Source: Micromonospora globbae (lineage in GTDB: Bacteria > Actinomycetota > Actinomycetes > Mycobacteriales > Micromonosporaceae). From it: DNA of 64,000 nucleotides. Position 1 is the stretch's first letter, and every line of letters starts with the position of its first letter. The notes below the pieces were generated by a model, which worked only from the letters and a program-made list of their open reading frames with translations, ran no database searches and was not told where the DNA came from. A program made the position numbers and the translations under genes. Below, piece after piece: positions 24,387 to 33,000 of this stretch. The DNA is taken from positions 1-64,000 of the forward strand of contig NZ_RAQQ01000019.1 of assembly GCF_003610785.1 (NCBI RefSeq), written 5' to 3'.

Positions 24387-25559
24387 ATGGACTTCGCACT
24401 GACCGGCGAACAGGAGGCGCTGCGGGACACCGCAGCCAAGTACCTGGCCGACGGCCGGGCGTCCGCGGGGAGCGGCCAGGCGTGGGCCGACGCCGTCGGG
24501 CTCGGCTGGCTCGACCCGGAGCTGGGCACGGTGGAGCTGGCGCTGATCGCCGAGCAGCTCGGCCGCGCGGGCAGCCCGCTGCCCTGGTGGGCCACGGTGG
24601 GGCTGGCCGCCCCGGCACTGGGGGCGGCGGGCCGGCCGGTGCGGCGACCCGCGACGCTGGCGTGGGCCGAGCCGGGCGGCCCGGACACCCTCGCCGCCTG
24701 GATCCGCGCCGCGGACGGTGGCGCCGGGTCCGTGGCCGGCGGCGGGGAGGCCCGGACGGGCGCCGGGTCCGCGGCGGCGAACGGCGGCCGAACGGCGGCC
24801 GGGCCCGCGGCGGCGAAGGGCAGCGCGCACCCCGGGCCGACCTGCGTCGTCGCCGCCGACGGCACGGTGACCGGACACAAGATACGCGTACCGCACCTGG
24901 TGGACGCCTCGGACGTCGTGGTGGCCGCGGCCGGCGCGCACGGCGTCGAACTGCGGCTCGTCGACGGGGAGCACCTGCGTCCGCGCCCCGTCGACGCGGG
25001 GCCGCACGGGCTCGACGCGACCCGGCCCGTGGCGTCGGTGGAACTCGCCGCGGTGCCGTCGGTCCCGCTCGTCGCGCCGGACCGGGCCGCAGACGTGCTC
25101 GCCCTGACCCGGCGGCGTGCGCTCGCGCTGCTCGCGGCCGAGGGCGTCGGCGTGGCGGCGCAGGCCCTCGCCACGGCGACCGGGCACGCCGCCAGCCGGA
25201 CGCAGTTCGGGCGGCCGATCGGCGCGAACCAGGCCGTCGCCCACCCGCTCGCCGAGGTCTACGGCCAGGTCGAGACGGCCCGGTCACTGGCCTACCGGGC
25301 GGCCTGGTCGGTCGACGCGGAGTCCGGGCCGGCGGCCGACCTGGCGGTCGTCACGGCGACGGCCGCCGCCCGCGAGGCCGCGACCGCCGCGTGCGAGGCG
25401 GCCATCCAGACGTACGGGGGGAGCGGCTTCACCTGGGAACAGCCGCTGCACCGCTGGTACCGGAGGGCGTGGTGGCTGGCCACGTTCGACGGTACGGTCG
25501 CGGACTTCCGGGCGGAGCTGGCCGGGCTGCTGCTGGACGGGCCCGGCGACACGCGCTGA
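24387..25559 (+). CDS. Acyl-CoA dehydrogenase (partner subunit)
   Basis: A 390-residue divergent acyl-CoA dehydrogenase. The N-terminal helix is FALTGEQEALRDTAAKYLAD. The C-terminal QTYGGSGFTWEQPLHRWYRRA matches the HGGIGFTWEHPLH motif of partner subunits in heterotetrameric enzymes. An Ala/Gly-rich insertion with AAANGG/AAKGS-type repeats lies around residues 110-150. An AGGAGA ribosome binding site lies upstream of the ATG. It is 116 bases behind the first subunit gene and presumably in one operon with it. Confidence 0.83.
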   Translation: MDFALTGEQEALRDTAAKYLADGRASAGSGQAWADAVGLGWLDPELGTVELALIAEQLGRAGSPLPWWATVGLAAPALGAAGRPVRRPATLAWAEPGGPDTLAAWIRAADGGAGSVAGGGEARTGAGSAAANGGRTAAGPAAAKGSAHPGPTCVVAADGTVTGHKIRVPHLVDASDVVVAAAGAHGVELRLVDGEHLRPRPVDAGPHGLDATRPVASVELAAVPSVPLVAPDRAADVLALTRRRALALLAAEGVGVAAQALATATGHAASRTQFGRPIGANQAVAHPLAEVYGQVETARSLAYRAAWSVDAESGPAADLAVVTATAAAREAATAACEAAIQTYGGSGFTWEQPLHRWYRRAWWLATFDGTVADFRAELAGLLLDGPGDTR

Positions 25560-25577
25560 GCCGCGCCGGGTTCCTGC

Positions 25578-25608
25578 GGTGGTGGCCGGGGCCCGGCCGG
25601 CCACCACC
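25578..25608. terminator. Bidirectional hairpin terminator
   Basis: A 12-bp perfect stem GGTGGTGGCCGG (25578-25589) with CCGGCCACCACC (25597-25608), between the convergent acyl-CoA dehydrogenase and VOC genes. Confidence 0.6.
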
Positions 25609-25657
25609 CGCGCTGATGCGTGGCCGGCCGGTCGGCCCGGTCGGCGGGTGGCGTGGG

Positions 25658-26053
25658 TCAGGAGACGGAAGGCCGGTAGGAGCCGAAGCTCCAGAGGTTG
25701 CCCTCCGCGTCGCGGACGGAGTATCCCTGCCCGCCGTAGTCCTCGTCGCGCAGCTTCTGCACGACCTCGGCCCCGGCGGCGACGACCCGCTCGTAGTGCG
25801 ATGCCACGTCGTCGAGCACCACGTAGACGGCGGCGGGCCCGGTCTGCATGACCATGCGCCCGTCGCTGCCGTCGGTCTCGGAGGCCAGCATGACCATGCC
25901 GTTGCCCCAGGTGAGCTGGGCGTGGCTGATGGAACCGTCCGGGCCGGGGACGACCAGGTTCTCACGGAAACCGATGACGTCCACCAGCCAGCGGATGGCG
26001 GCCGGCGCGTCACGGTAGCGCAGCGTGGGGATGATTTCCGGACCTGTGTTCAT
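25658..26053 (-). CDS. VOC-family (glyoxalase/bleomycin-resistance) protein
   Basis: A 131-residue vicinal-oxygen-chelate protein: IIPTLRYRDAPAAIRWLVDVIGF at the N terminus, VYVVLDDVASHYERVVAAGA, and the closing GYSVRDAEGNLWSFGSY. Members are metalloenzymes or drug-binding resistance proteins. Start ATG 26053 has TAGACT 7 bases upstream (leaderless). It is divergent from the GMC oxidoreductase. A resistance or tailoring role is possible, but no specific substrate can be named. Confidence 0.82.
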   Translation of the reverse strand: MNTGPEIIPTLRYRDAPAAIRWLVDVIGFRENLVVPGPDGSISHAQLTWGNGMVMLASETDGSDGRMVMQTGPAAVYVVLDDVASHYERVVAAGAEVVQKLRDEDYGGQGYSVRDAEGNLWSFGSYRPSVS

Positions 26054-26060
26054 GGGCGTG

Positions 26061-26126
26061 AGTCTAATGAAGAATCGCGGATAGCACATGCTGTGCGGCG
26101 TGGCATGTCGAGTATTCGGCTACCCT
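26061..26126. promoter_or_regulatory. Divergent leaderless promoters of VOC and GMC genes
   Basis: Minus-strand -10 TAGACT (26061-26066) stands 7 bases before the VOC ATG. Plus-strand -10 TACCCT (26121-26126) stands 6 bases before the GMC ATG. Only degenerate relatives of the GTATCT element occur here (GGCATGTCGAGTAT). Confidence 0.4.
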
Positions 26127-26132
26127 GTGCCC

Positions 26133-27662
26133 ATGCTTCGCTACGACTACGTGATCGTCGGTGCGGGTGCCGCGGGGGCGGTGCTCGCCGCCCGGCTGAG
26201 CGAGGATCCGGGGCGCTCCGTGCTGCTGCTGGAGGCCGGGCCGGACCTCACCGGGGCGGCGGTGCCCGAGGTGCTGCGCACCGGCTCGGTCGACGCGGAG
26301 GACGGCTTCGACTGGGACCTGCGGGCGACGGTCGTCGCCGGCCGGGAGGCCCCGCTGCGGCGCGGCCGGGTGGTCGGCGGCTCCACCCAGATCAACGACC
26401 GGGGCGCGATGCGCGCGCCGGCGGCCGACTTCGCGGCGTGGGCCGCCCGGGGTCTGCCGGAGTGGGACTGGTCGGCCGTGCTTCCCGCGTTCCGCCGGCT
26501 GGAGAGCGACCAGCAGTTCGGCGACCGCGACTACCACGGCGCCGACGGCCCCGTCCCGATCACCCGCTGGTCGCGTGGCGAGCTGACCCCGGCCATGGAC
26601 GGCTTCCTGGAGGCCGTGCTCGCGCTCGGCCACGAGTACCAGGAGGACATGAACGCCCCCGACGCCGTCGGCATCGGGATGTACCCGCAGAACCGGCGGG
26701 ACCGGCTGCGCATGTCCACGACGCTCACGCACCTGGACCCGGCCCGCTCCCGCGCCAATCTCGTCGTGCGCGGGGACGCGGAGGTGGAGCGCGTGGTGCT
26801 GGCCGACGGGCGTGCCGTCGGCGTGCAGGTGGCGGGGGAGACCATCGGCGCCGGCGAGGTGATCCTCTGCGCCGGCTCGCCGTACAGCCCGGCCCTGCTG
26901 CTGCGGTCGGGCATCGGCCCCGCCGACGAGCTGCAGGCCGCCGGGATCACCCCGCTGGTCGACCTGCCCGGGGTGGGCGCCGACGTGATCGACCAGCCCG
27001 GCGCGATCATCCTCGTGGTGCCCGAGCCGGAGACGATCACCGGTGACTGGCCGCGTACGCAGCTCATCGCCCGGCTCGCCGGCATCCCCGGCCACGAGCC
27101 GGACCAGGGCTTCTACCTGAGCCTGTTCACCGGCATGAGCACCTCGCGCGGCGCCGGGGCGGGCCTGGACAAGCTCGTGGGCGCCGACCAGGTCAACACC
27201 GTGATGATCGGCGACATGGCGATGGCCTCCCGGGGGCGCGTCGGCGTACGCGGCGCCGACCCGGCCGCGCCGCCGGTGGTGGACCTCAACTTCTACTCGG
27301 CCGAGGGCGACCTCGCGCGGATGCGGGAGGCGTACCGGCACGCGTGGGAGATCGCCAACCAGGCCGCGTTCACCAAGACGGTGGCACGGTTCGCGCTCGT
27401 CGACGACCGGCTCATGGCCGACGACGAGCAGCTCGACCAGGTCCTGCGGGCCACCACGTACAGCCGGCTGAACCTGGTGGGCGGCGCGCGGATGGGCGCG
27501 GCGGACGACCCGGGCGCGGTCGTCGACGGCCGGTGCCGGGTGCGCGGCGTGGCCAACCTGCGGGTGGTCGACGCCTCCATCGTGCCCGTGCCGTTGCGGG
27601 CACCCGCCGCGCTCACCAGCATGATGCTGGGCGAGCGCGCCGCGGAGCTCATCGTCGGCTGA
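26133..27662 (+). CDS. GMC-family FAD oxidoreductase
   Basis: A 509-residue glucose-methanol-choline oxidoreductase. The FAD-binding motif is YVIVGAGAAGAVLAARLSED, then LLLEAGPD. The GMC signature 1 region is RGRVVGGSTQINDRGAMRAP (usually GGSSxxNxM), and signature 2 is ILCAGSPYSPALLLRSGIGP. The C-terminal catalytic segment has RLNLVGGARMG, where the usual first catalytic His of family members appears replaced, and VVDASIVPVPLRAPAALTSMM, where the usual Asn/His is also unclear. It oxidises an alcohol or related group during tailoring, or acts as a non-oxidase flavoprotein such as a lyase; the unusual active site leaves this open. Confidence 0.82.
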   Translation: MLRYDYVIVGAGAAGAVLAARLSEDPGRSVLLLEAGPDLTGAAVPEVLRTGSVDAEDGFDWDLRATVVAGREAPLRRGRVVGGSTQINDRGAMRAPAADFAAWAARGLPEWDWSAVLPAFRRLESDQQFGDRDYHGADGPVPITRWSRGELTPAMDGFLEAVLALGHEYQEDMNAPDAVGIGMYPQNRRDRLRMSTTLTHLDPARSRANLVVRGDAEVERVVLADGRAVGVQVAGETIGAGEVILCAGSPYSPALLLRSGIGPADELQAAGITPLVDLPGVGADVIDQPGAIILVVPEPETITGDWPRTQLIARLAGIPGHEPDQGFYLSLFTGMSTSRGAGAGLDKLVGADQVNTVMIGDMAMASRGRVGVRGADPAAPPVVDLNFYSAEGDLARMREAYRHAWEIANQAAFTKTVARFALVDDRLMADDEQLDQVLRATTYSRLNLVGGARMGAADDPGAVVDGRCRVRGVANLRVVDASIVPVPLRAPAALTSMMLGERAAELIVG

Positions 27663-27691
27663 CGACCGGTGGCCCCGGGGGCGACGCGCGG

Positions 27692-28978
27692 TCAGCGGCG
27701 CAGCAGGGCCGACAGCGGCGCCCCGGGCTCGGCCACGGCGGCCCGGGCGACGGTGAGGTACCCGTCGAGCAGCCGTTCGGCGTCGGCGGGCGCCAGCCGC
27801 GGGGTGTGAAACAGCAGGACCCGCAGCCCGTGCCCGCGCGGCGCGACGGCCAGTTCGGTGCCGAACCGGCTGCCGATGGCCTCCGGCACGAGCAGTTCGA
27901 ACTCGGTCCCGCCCACGTGTACCCGGTGCGCCAGCTCGGCCATCATCTGGAACACCACGTCGTCGACCCGGCCGCCCAGGTTGGCGCTGCCCGTCGGCAC
28001 CGCCTGGTAGGGCTGCTCCTGGTTGGCGAACGCGGCGGCCGTGGTCGCGTGCGTGGCCCGCAGCAGGCTCTCGAACGTGGCGAACGGTGGCAGGCGGGTG
28101 CGCAGCACCACCATGTTGGCGCAGAAGCCGACCGTGCGCTGGATCTCGGGTCGGGTTCGGTTGGCGAACAGCGAGGCGACGGCGAGGTCGCCCTGCCCGG
28201 TGACCCGGTGCAGGACGGCGTAGTAGACGGCCAGCGCCACGGTGAACAGGGTCATCCGGTGCCGCCGCGCCAGCTCCCGCATGGCGCCGGCCACCTCCGC
28301 GTCGAGGTCACCGCCCAGCACGCCGGGGGTCGCGCCCGGTGGCGGCTCGCGGTACGGCAGGCGGGGCAGCCGCAGCCCGGTCAACTGGGTACGCCAGAAC
28401 TCGCGTTGCCGCTCCAGGTCGTCACCGGCCAGTCGCTGCTCCTGCCAGGTCACGAACTGGCCGTACTGCCACCGCACCGGGGGCAGTTCGGCGGGCAGGC
28501 CGCGCTGCCGGGCGTAGAGCGCGCGCAGCTCCTCGAACAGCAGCCCGCAGGACCAGGCGTCGGTGACGAGGTGGTGCATGGTGAAGCACAGGACCACCTC
28601 GTGGTCGGTCACCCGCCACGCGGTGGCCCGGGTCGGCCACTGCGCCACGTCGACGCGGGTGGCCAGTTCGGCGGTGACGGCGGCGTCGGCCGCGGCGTGC
28701 GGATCCGGCTCGCCCCGCAGGTCGACCACGCGCAGCGCGACGGGCCGCGGGTCGTGCACGAGCTGGGACAACCGGGGGCCCCGCCCCGCGAACGTGGTCC
28801 GCAGCGCCTCGTGCCGGGCCGTGAGCCCGGTCAGCGCCGCCTCCAGGGCCGTCAGGTCGACGTCGCCGGTGACCCGGCAGAGCAGGGGACAGTTCAGCGC
28901 ACCGTGGTCGGCGCGGTAGTGGTCGATGATGCCGAGCAGCCGTTGCCCCACGGAGGCCGGGAGGGATCGGGGCGCCAC
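27692..28978 (-). CDS. Free-standing condensation-domain protein
   Basis: A 428-residue single condensation domain with an intact HHLVTDAWS (HHxxxD) active site, the C4-like YGQFVTWQEQRL segment and VGFCANMVVLRTRLP. Free-standing C domains form amide or ester bonds between a carrier-bound acyl group and a diffusible amine or alcohol, or act like PapA acyltransferases. With FAAL/ACP genes in the cluster it may join the acyl branch to the thiazoline chain. Start GTG 28978 is supported by TACGGT 6 bases upstream; the frame is open from GTG 29038, which would run through the promoter elements. Confidence 0.85.
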   Translation of the reverse strand: MAPRSLPASVGQRLLGIIDHYRADHGALNCPLLCRVTGDVDLTALEAALTGLTARHEALRTTFAGRGPRLSQLVHDPRPVALRVVDLRGEPDPHAAADAAVTAELATRVDVAQWPTRATAWRVTDHEVVLCFTMHHLVTDAWSCGLLFEELRALYARQRGLPAELPPVRWQYGQFVTWQEQRLAGDDLERQREFWRTQLTGLRLPRLPYREPPPGATPGVLGGDLDAEVAGAMRELARRHRMTLFTVALAVYYAVLHRVTGQGDLAVASLFANRTRPEIQRTVGFCANMVVLRTRLPPFATFESLLRATHATTAAAFANQEQPYQAVPTGSANLGGRVDDVVFQMMAELAHRVHVGGTEFELLVPEAIGSRFGTELAVAPRGHGLRVLLFHTPRLAPADAERLLDGYLTVARAAVAEPGAPLSALLRR

Positions 28979-28984
28979 GGTGAG

Positions 28985-29050
28985 ACCGTACCGCCGTTCA
29001 TCGTATCTGTCATCAAGGGTCTGGCATCTTGTGTCCACTGTCGGTACCTT
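28985..29050. promoter_or_regulatory. Overlapping divergent promoters with GTATCT/GCATCT elements
   Basis: Plus strand: TGGCAT (29022-29027), 17 bases, TACCTT (29045-29050), 6 bases before ATG 29057. Minus strand: ATGACA (29008-29013), 17 bases, TACGGT (28985-28990), 6 bases before GTG 28978. GTATCT at 29003 and GCATCT at 29024 lie 21 bases (three heptads) apart. Confidence 0.55.
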
Positions 29051-29056
29051 GGGCGC

Positions 29057-30025
29057 ATGTCTGGACTGTCGGTGACCACGCCCGTGCCGGCCCGACTGAC
29101 GTGGCGGTACGACTCCGAGATGCCCCGCGTTCTCTCGCTCTACGAGCGGGCCAAGAGCGCACAGTGGAACGCCAGCACCGACGTCGACTGGTCGATCGAG
29201 GTGCCGTTCGGCGAGCCGCTGCCCGACGACTCGGCGTTCGCCATGGCGTCGTTCGACGCCTCACCGCTGGCCCGGCGCGGCCGGCGGATGTGGGACACGT
29301 TCCGGTGGGAACTGCAGTCCTGGATGGTGAGCCAGTTCCTGCACGGCGAGCAGGGCGCCCTGGTGGTCGCCGCGCGGCTGGTCGAGGTCGTGCCGGACCT
29401 CGACAGCAAGTACTACGCGGCCAGCCAGGCCGCCGACGAGGCCCGTCACGTCGAGGCGTTCTCCCGCTACCTGCGCGAGAAGGTTCCCGAGCCCTACCCG
29501 ATCAACCCCGCCCTGGCCGAGCTGCTGGAGGACCTGCTCACCGACACCCGGTGGGACATCACGGCGCTGGGCATGCAGATCGTGGTCGAGGCGCTGGCCA
29601 TGGCCGCGTTCCGGCTGGCCAACAGCACCTTCCACGACCGTCTCATCTGCGACATCACCCGTCTCGTGGCCCGCGACGAGGCCCGGCACGTCTCCTTCGG
29701 CGTCCTGTCGCTGGAGGGCATCTACCGCGAGATGACCCGGGCCGAGCTGGCCGACCGGGAGGAGATGGTGCTCGACGCGGCGAGCCTCATGCGGCGCCGC
29801 TTCCTCCTCGAGGACGTGTGGGAGCGCATCGAGGTCGACCGCACCGAGGGCGTCGACTTCGCGTCCCACAACGAACTGATGATCAAGTACCGGCAGGCCA
29901 TCTTCGCCCGGGTGGTGACCGCCCTCGCCAACATCGGCCTGCTCACACCCCGGGTCCGCGAGGGTCTGGAGCGACTGGACCTCATCGGGTTCGCCGACCG
30001 CTCGATCCGCGTCCCCCGCGCCTGA
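29057..30025 (+). CDS. AurF-like diiron oxygenase (ferritin-like)
   Basis: A 322-residue helical protein with two carboxylate-histidine motifs, DEARHVEAFSRYL and DEARHVSFGVLSL, about 80 residues apart, the ligand pattern of non-haem diiron proteins. Length and spacing fit the AurF/CmlI group, which oxidises arylamines or hydroxylates amino-acid side chains, but other ferritin-like oxygenases are possible. It is immediately upstream of the NRPS genes (12-base gap, GGAG ribosome binding site for the next gene). An N-oxygenation or C-hydroxylation of the aryl cap or a thiazoline precursor is inferred. Confidence 0.78.
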   Translation: MSGLSVTTPVPARLTWRYDSEMPRVLSLYERAKSAQWNASTDVDWSIEVPFGEPLPDDSAFAMASFDASPLARRGRRMWDTFRWELQSWMVSQFLHGEQGALVVAARLVEVVPDLDSKYYAASQAADEARHVEAFSRYLREKVPEPYPINPALAELLEDLLTDTRWDITALGMQIVVEALAMAAFRLANSTFHDRLICDITRLVARDEARHVSFGVLSLEGIYREMTRAELADREEMVLDAASLMRRRFLLEDVWERIEVDRTEGVDFASHNELMIKYRQAIFARVVTALANIGLLTPRVREGLERLDLIGFADRSIRVPRA

Positions 30026-30037
30026 CCTGGAGTAGCG

Positions 30038-33000
30038 ATGCCAGTGCCGACCACCCTGACCATCGAGGGCATGTGCGCCGACGTCGCGGCGCTGCTCGAG
30101 GAGCCGGTGTCACCCGACGACGACCTGCTCGAACGCGGACTCGACTCGATCGGCCTCATGCGGCTCGCCGCCGCGTGGGCCGCCGCCGGCGCGGACCTCA
30201 CCTTCGCGCAGCTCATCGAGCACCGCACCGTCCGGCAGTGGCACGGGCTCGTCGGCCCGGGCGCCGCCGACGCGACCGGCGGCGGCGAGCCGGTCGAGGA
30301 CGACGTCGAGGTCGATCCGGACGCGCCGTTCCCCCTGGCGACGATGCAGCACGCGTACTGGGTCGGACGCGCCGCCGACCAGGCCCTCGGTGGCGTCGGC
30401 GCGCACTTCTACAACGAGTTCGACGGGCGGCACGTGGACCCGTCGCGGCTGGAACGGGCCGTGCGGGCGCTGATCCGCCGGCACGACATGCTCCGGGCCC
30501 GCTTCCTCGACGACGGCCGCCAGCAGATCACCCCCGACGGCGCGTGGCCCGGTCTCACCGTGCACGACCTGCGCGACCTGCCGGAGGCCGACCGGGAACG
30601 GCGGCTCACCGACCTGCGCGACACCCTGTCGCACCGCAGCCTGCGCGTGGACCGCGGCGAGGTCTTCGACATCCAGCTCTCCCTGCTGCCCGACGGCGCG
30701 ACCCGCATGCACGTGGAGATCGAGATGCTGGTCGCCGACGCCCACAGCTTCCGGGTGCTCCTCGCCGACCTGGCCCACCTCTACCGCCGGCCCGACGAAC
30801 CACTGCCGCCCATCGGCTACAGCTACCCGCGCTACCTCGCCACCCACGAACGCCGCCGCGCCGACAGCCGTGAGGCCGCCGCCGCGTACTGGCGGCAGCG
30901 GGTGCCCGAGCTGCCCGGCGGCCCGGAACTGCCCGTCGCCGTGGCGCCGGAGCGGATCTCCGGGCACCGGGTGGTCCGCCACCACCACTGGCTCTCCGGG
31001 ACCGACCGGGACCGACTCGCCGCCCGCGCCCGCGAGCACGGCATCACCCTGTCGATGGTCTTCCTCACGGCCTTCGCCGAGGTCCTGGCCGCCTGGAGCA
31101 GCCGGCACCGCTTCCTGCTCAACCTGCCGCTGTACGACCGCACGCCGTACCACCCGGACGTGCCGCTGCTCAGCGGCGACTTCACCAACCTGCTGCTGCT
31201 CGAGGTCGACGCCATCGACGACATCCCGTTCGTCGCGCGGGCCCGGCGGTTGCAGGAGCAGTTCGCGCGGGACGTGGCACACAGCGCGTACTCCGGGGTG
31301 GAGGTGCTGCGGGACCTCGCCCGCGCCCGGTCCGACCGGGGCGTGCTCGCGCCCGTCGTCTTCACGAGCGCGCTCAGCCTCGGCGAACTGTTCAACACCG
31401 ACGTCCGGGAGTGCTTCGGCGACCCGGTGTGGACCAGCTCGCAGACCCCGCAGGTGTGGCTGGACAACCAGGTCACCGAGCGCGAGGGCGGCCTCTACCT
31501 GAACTGGGACCTGGTGGCCGAACTGTTCCCGCCCGGCGTGTCCGAGGCGATGTTCGGCGCGTACGTCCGGCTGCTCACCCACCTCGTCGACGGCGACTGG
31601 ACCGCGCCGCCGGACCTGCTGCCCACCGCCCAGCGGGCGGTGCGGGCGCGGGTGAACGACACGGCGCGGGTGTTGCCGGTGGGGTTGCTGCACGAGGGGT
31701 TCTTCCGGTGGGCGGCCGCGGAGCCGGGTCGGGTGGCGTTGCTGGGTGACGGGGTGTCGGTGTCCTACGGCGACCTCGCCGGTCGGGTGCTGGCGTTGGC
31801 GGGGGCGTTGACGCGGGCCGGGGTGTGTGCCGGTGACGCGGTGGGGGTGTGTCTGCCCAAGGGGGTGGACCAGGTCGTCGCGGTGCTGGGAGTGCTCGCC
31901 GCCGGTGGGGTGTACGTGCCGGTGGGCGTCGACCAACCCGCCGCCCGCCGCGACCGGATCTGGGACCGCGCCGGCGCGAAGGTCGTCGTCGGGGCCGGCG
32001 GGCTCGCCCCCGGCGGCGACGGCGGACCCGCCCTCGAACACGCCGTCGTACGCGACCCGGGCGACGTGGCGTACGTCATCTTCACCTCCGGCTCCACGGG
32101 CGAACCCAAGGGCGTGGAGGTGCCGCACGCGGCCGCCCTCAACACCATCACCGCCATCCGCGAGCGCTTCACCATCGGGCCGGACGACCGGGTGCTGGCC
32201 GTGTCGGCGCTGGACTTCGACCTGTCGGTGTTCGACATCTTCGGGCTGCTCGGCGCCGGCGGCGCTCTCGTGCTCGTCGGCGAGGACCAGCGCCGCGACG
32301 CCGCCGCCTGGGTGCGTCTCGTCCGGCAGCACCGCGTCACCGTCTGGCAGTCCGTGCCCGCGCTGCTGGACATGCTGCTCACCGCCGGCGAGGCCGAGCA
32401 GCGGCTCGACCACCTGCGGCTGGCCCTGCTCGGGGGCGACTGGGTGGGGCTGGATTTGCGGGACCGGCTGGTCGCGCTGCGGCCCGACGCCCGGCTGATC
32501 GCCCTCGGCGGGACGACCGAGACGGCCATCCACTCCACCGCCTTCGAGGTGGGGGAGGTGCCGGCGCACTGGCGGTCGATCCCGTACGGGTTCCCGCTGC
32601 CCAACCAGCGCTGCCGGGTGGTGGACGGTCGGGGTCGGGACTGCCCGGACTGGGTGGTCGGTGAGCTGTGGATCGGCGGGGCCGGGGTCGCGGCCGGCTA
32701 CCGGGGTGACGCCGAGCGTACCGCGCAGCGGTTCGTGCAACACGACGGGTCGCGCTGGTACCGCACCGGGGATCTCGGCCGGTACTGGCCGGACGGGACG
32801 CTGGAGTTCCTCGGCCGGGCCGACTTCCAGGTCAAGATCCGCGGGCACCGCATCGAACTCGGCGAGGTCGAGGCCGCCCTCACCGACTGCCCCGGCGTCA
32901 AGGAGGCCGTGGCCGTCGCCGTCGGCGGCGCGACCCGCCGGCTCGCCGCCGCCGTCGTCCCGGAACCGGACACGACCTGCGACCCCGAGGCGGTGGGCGC

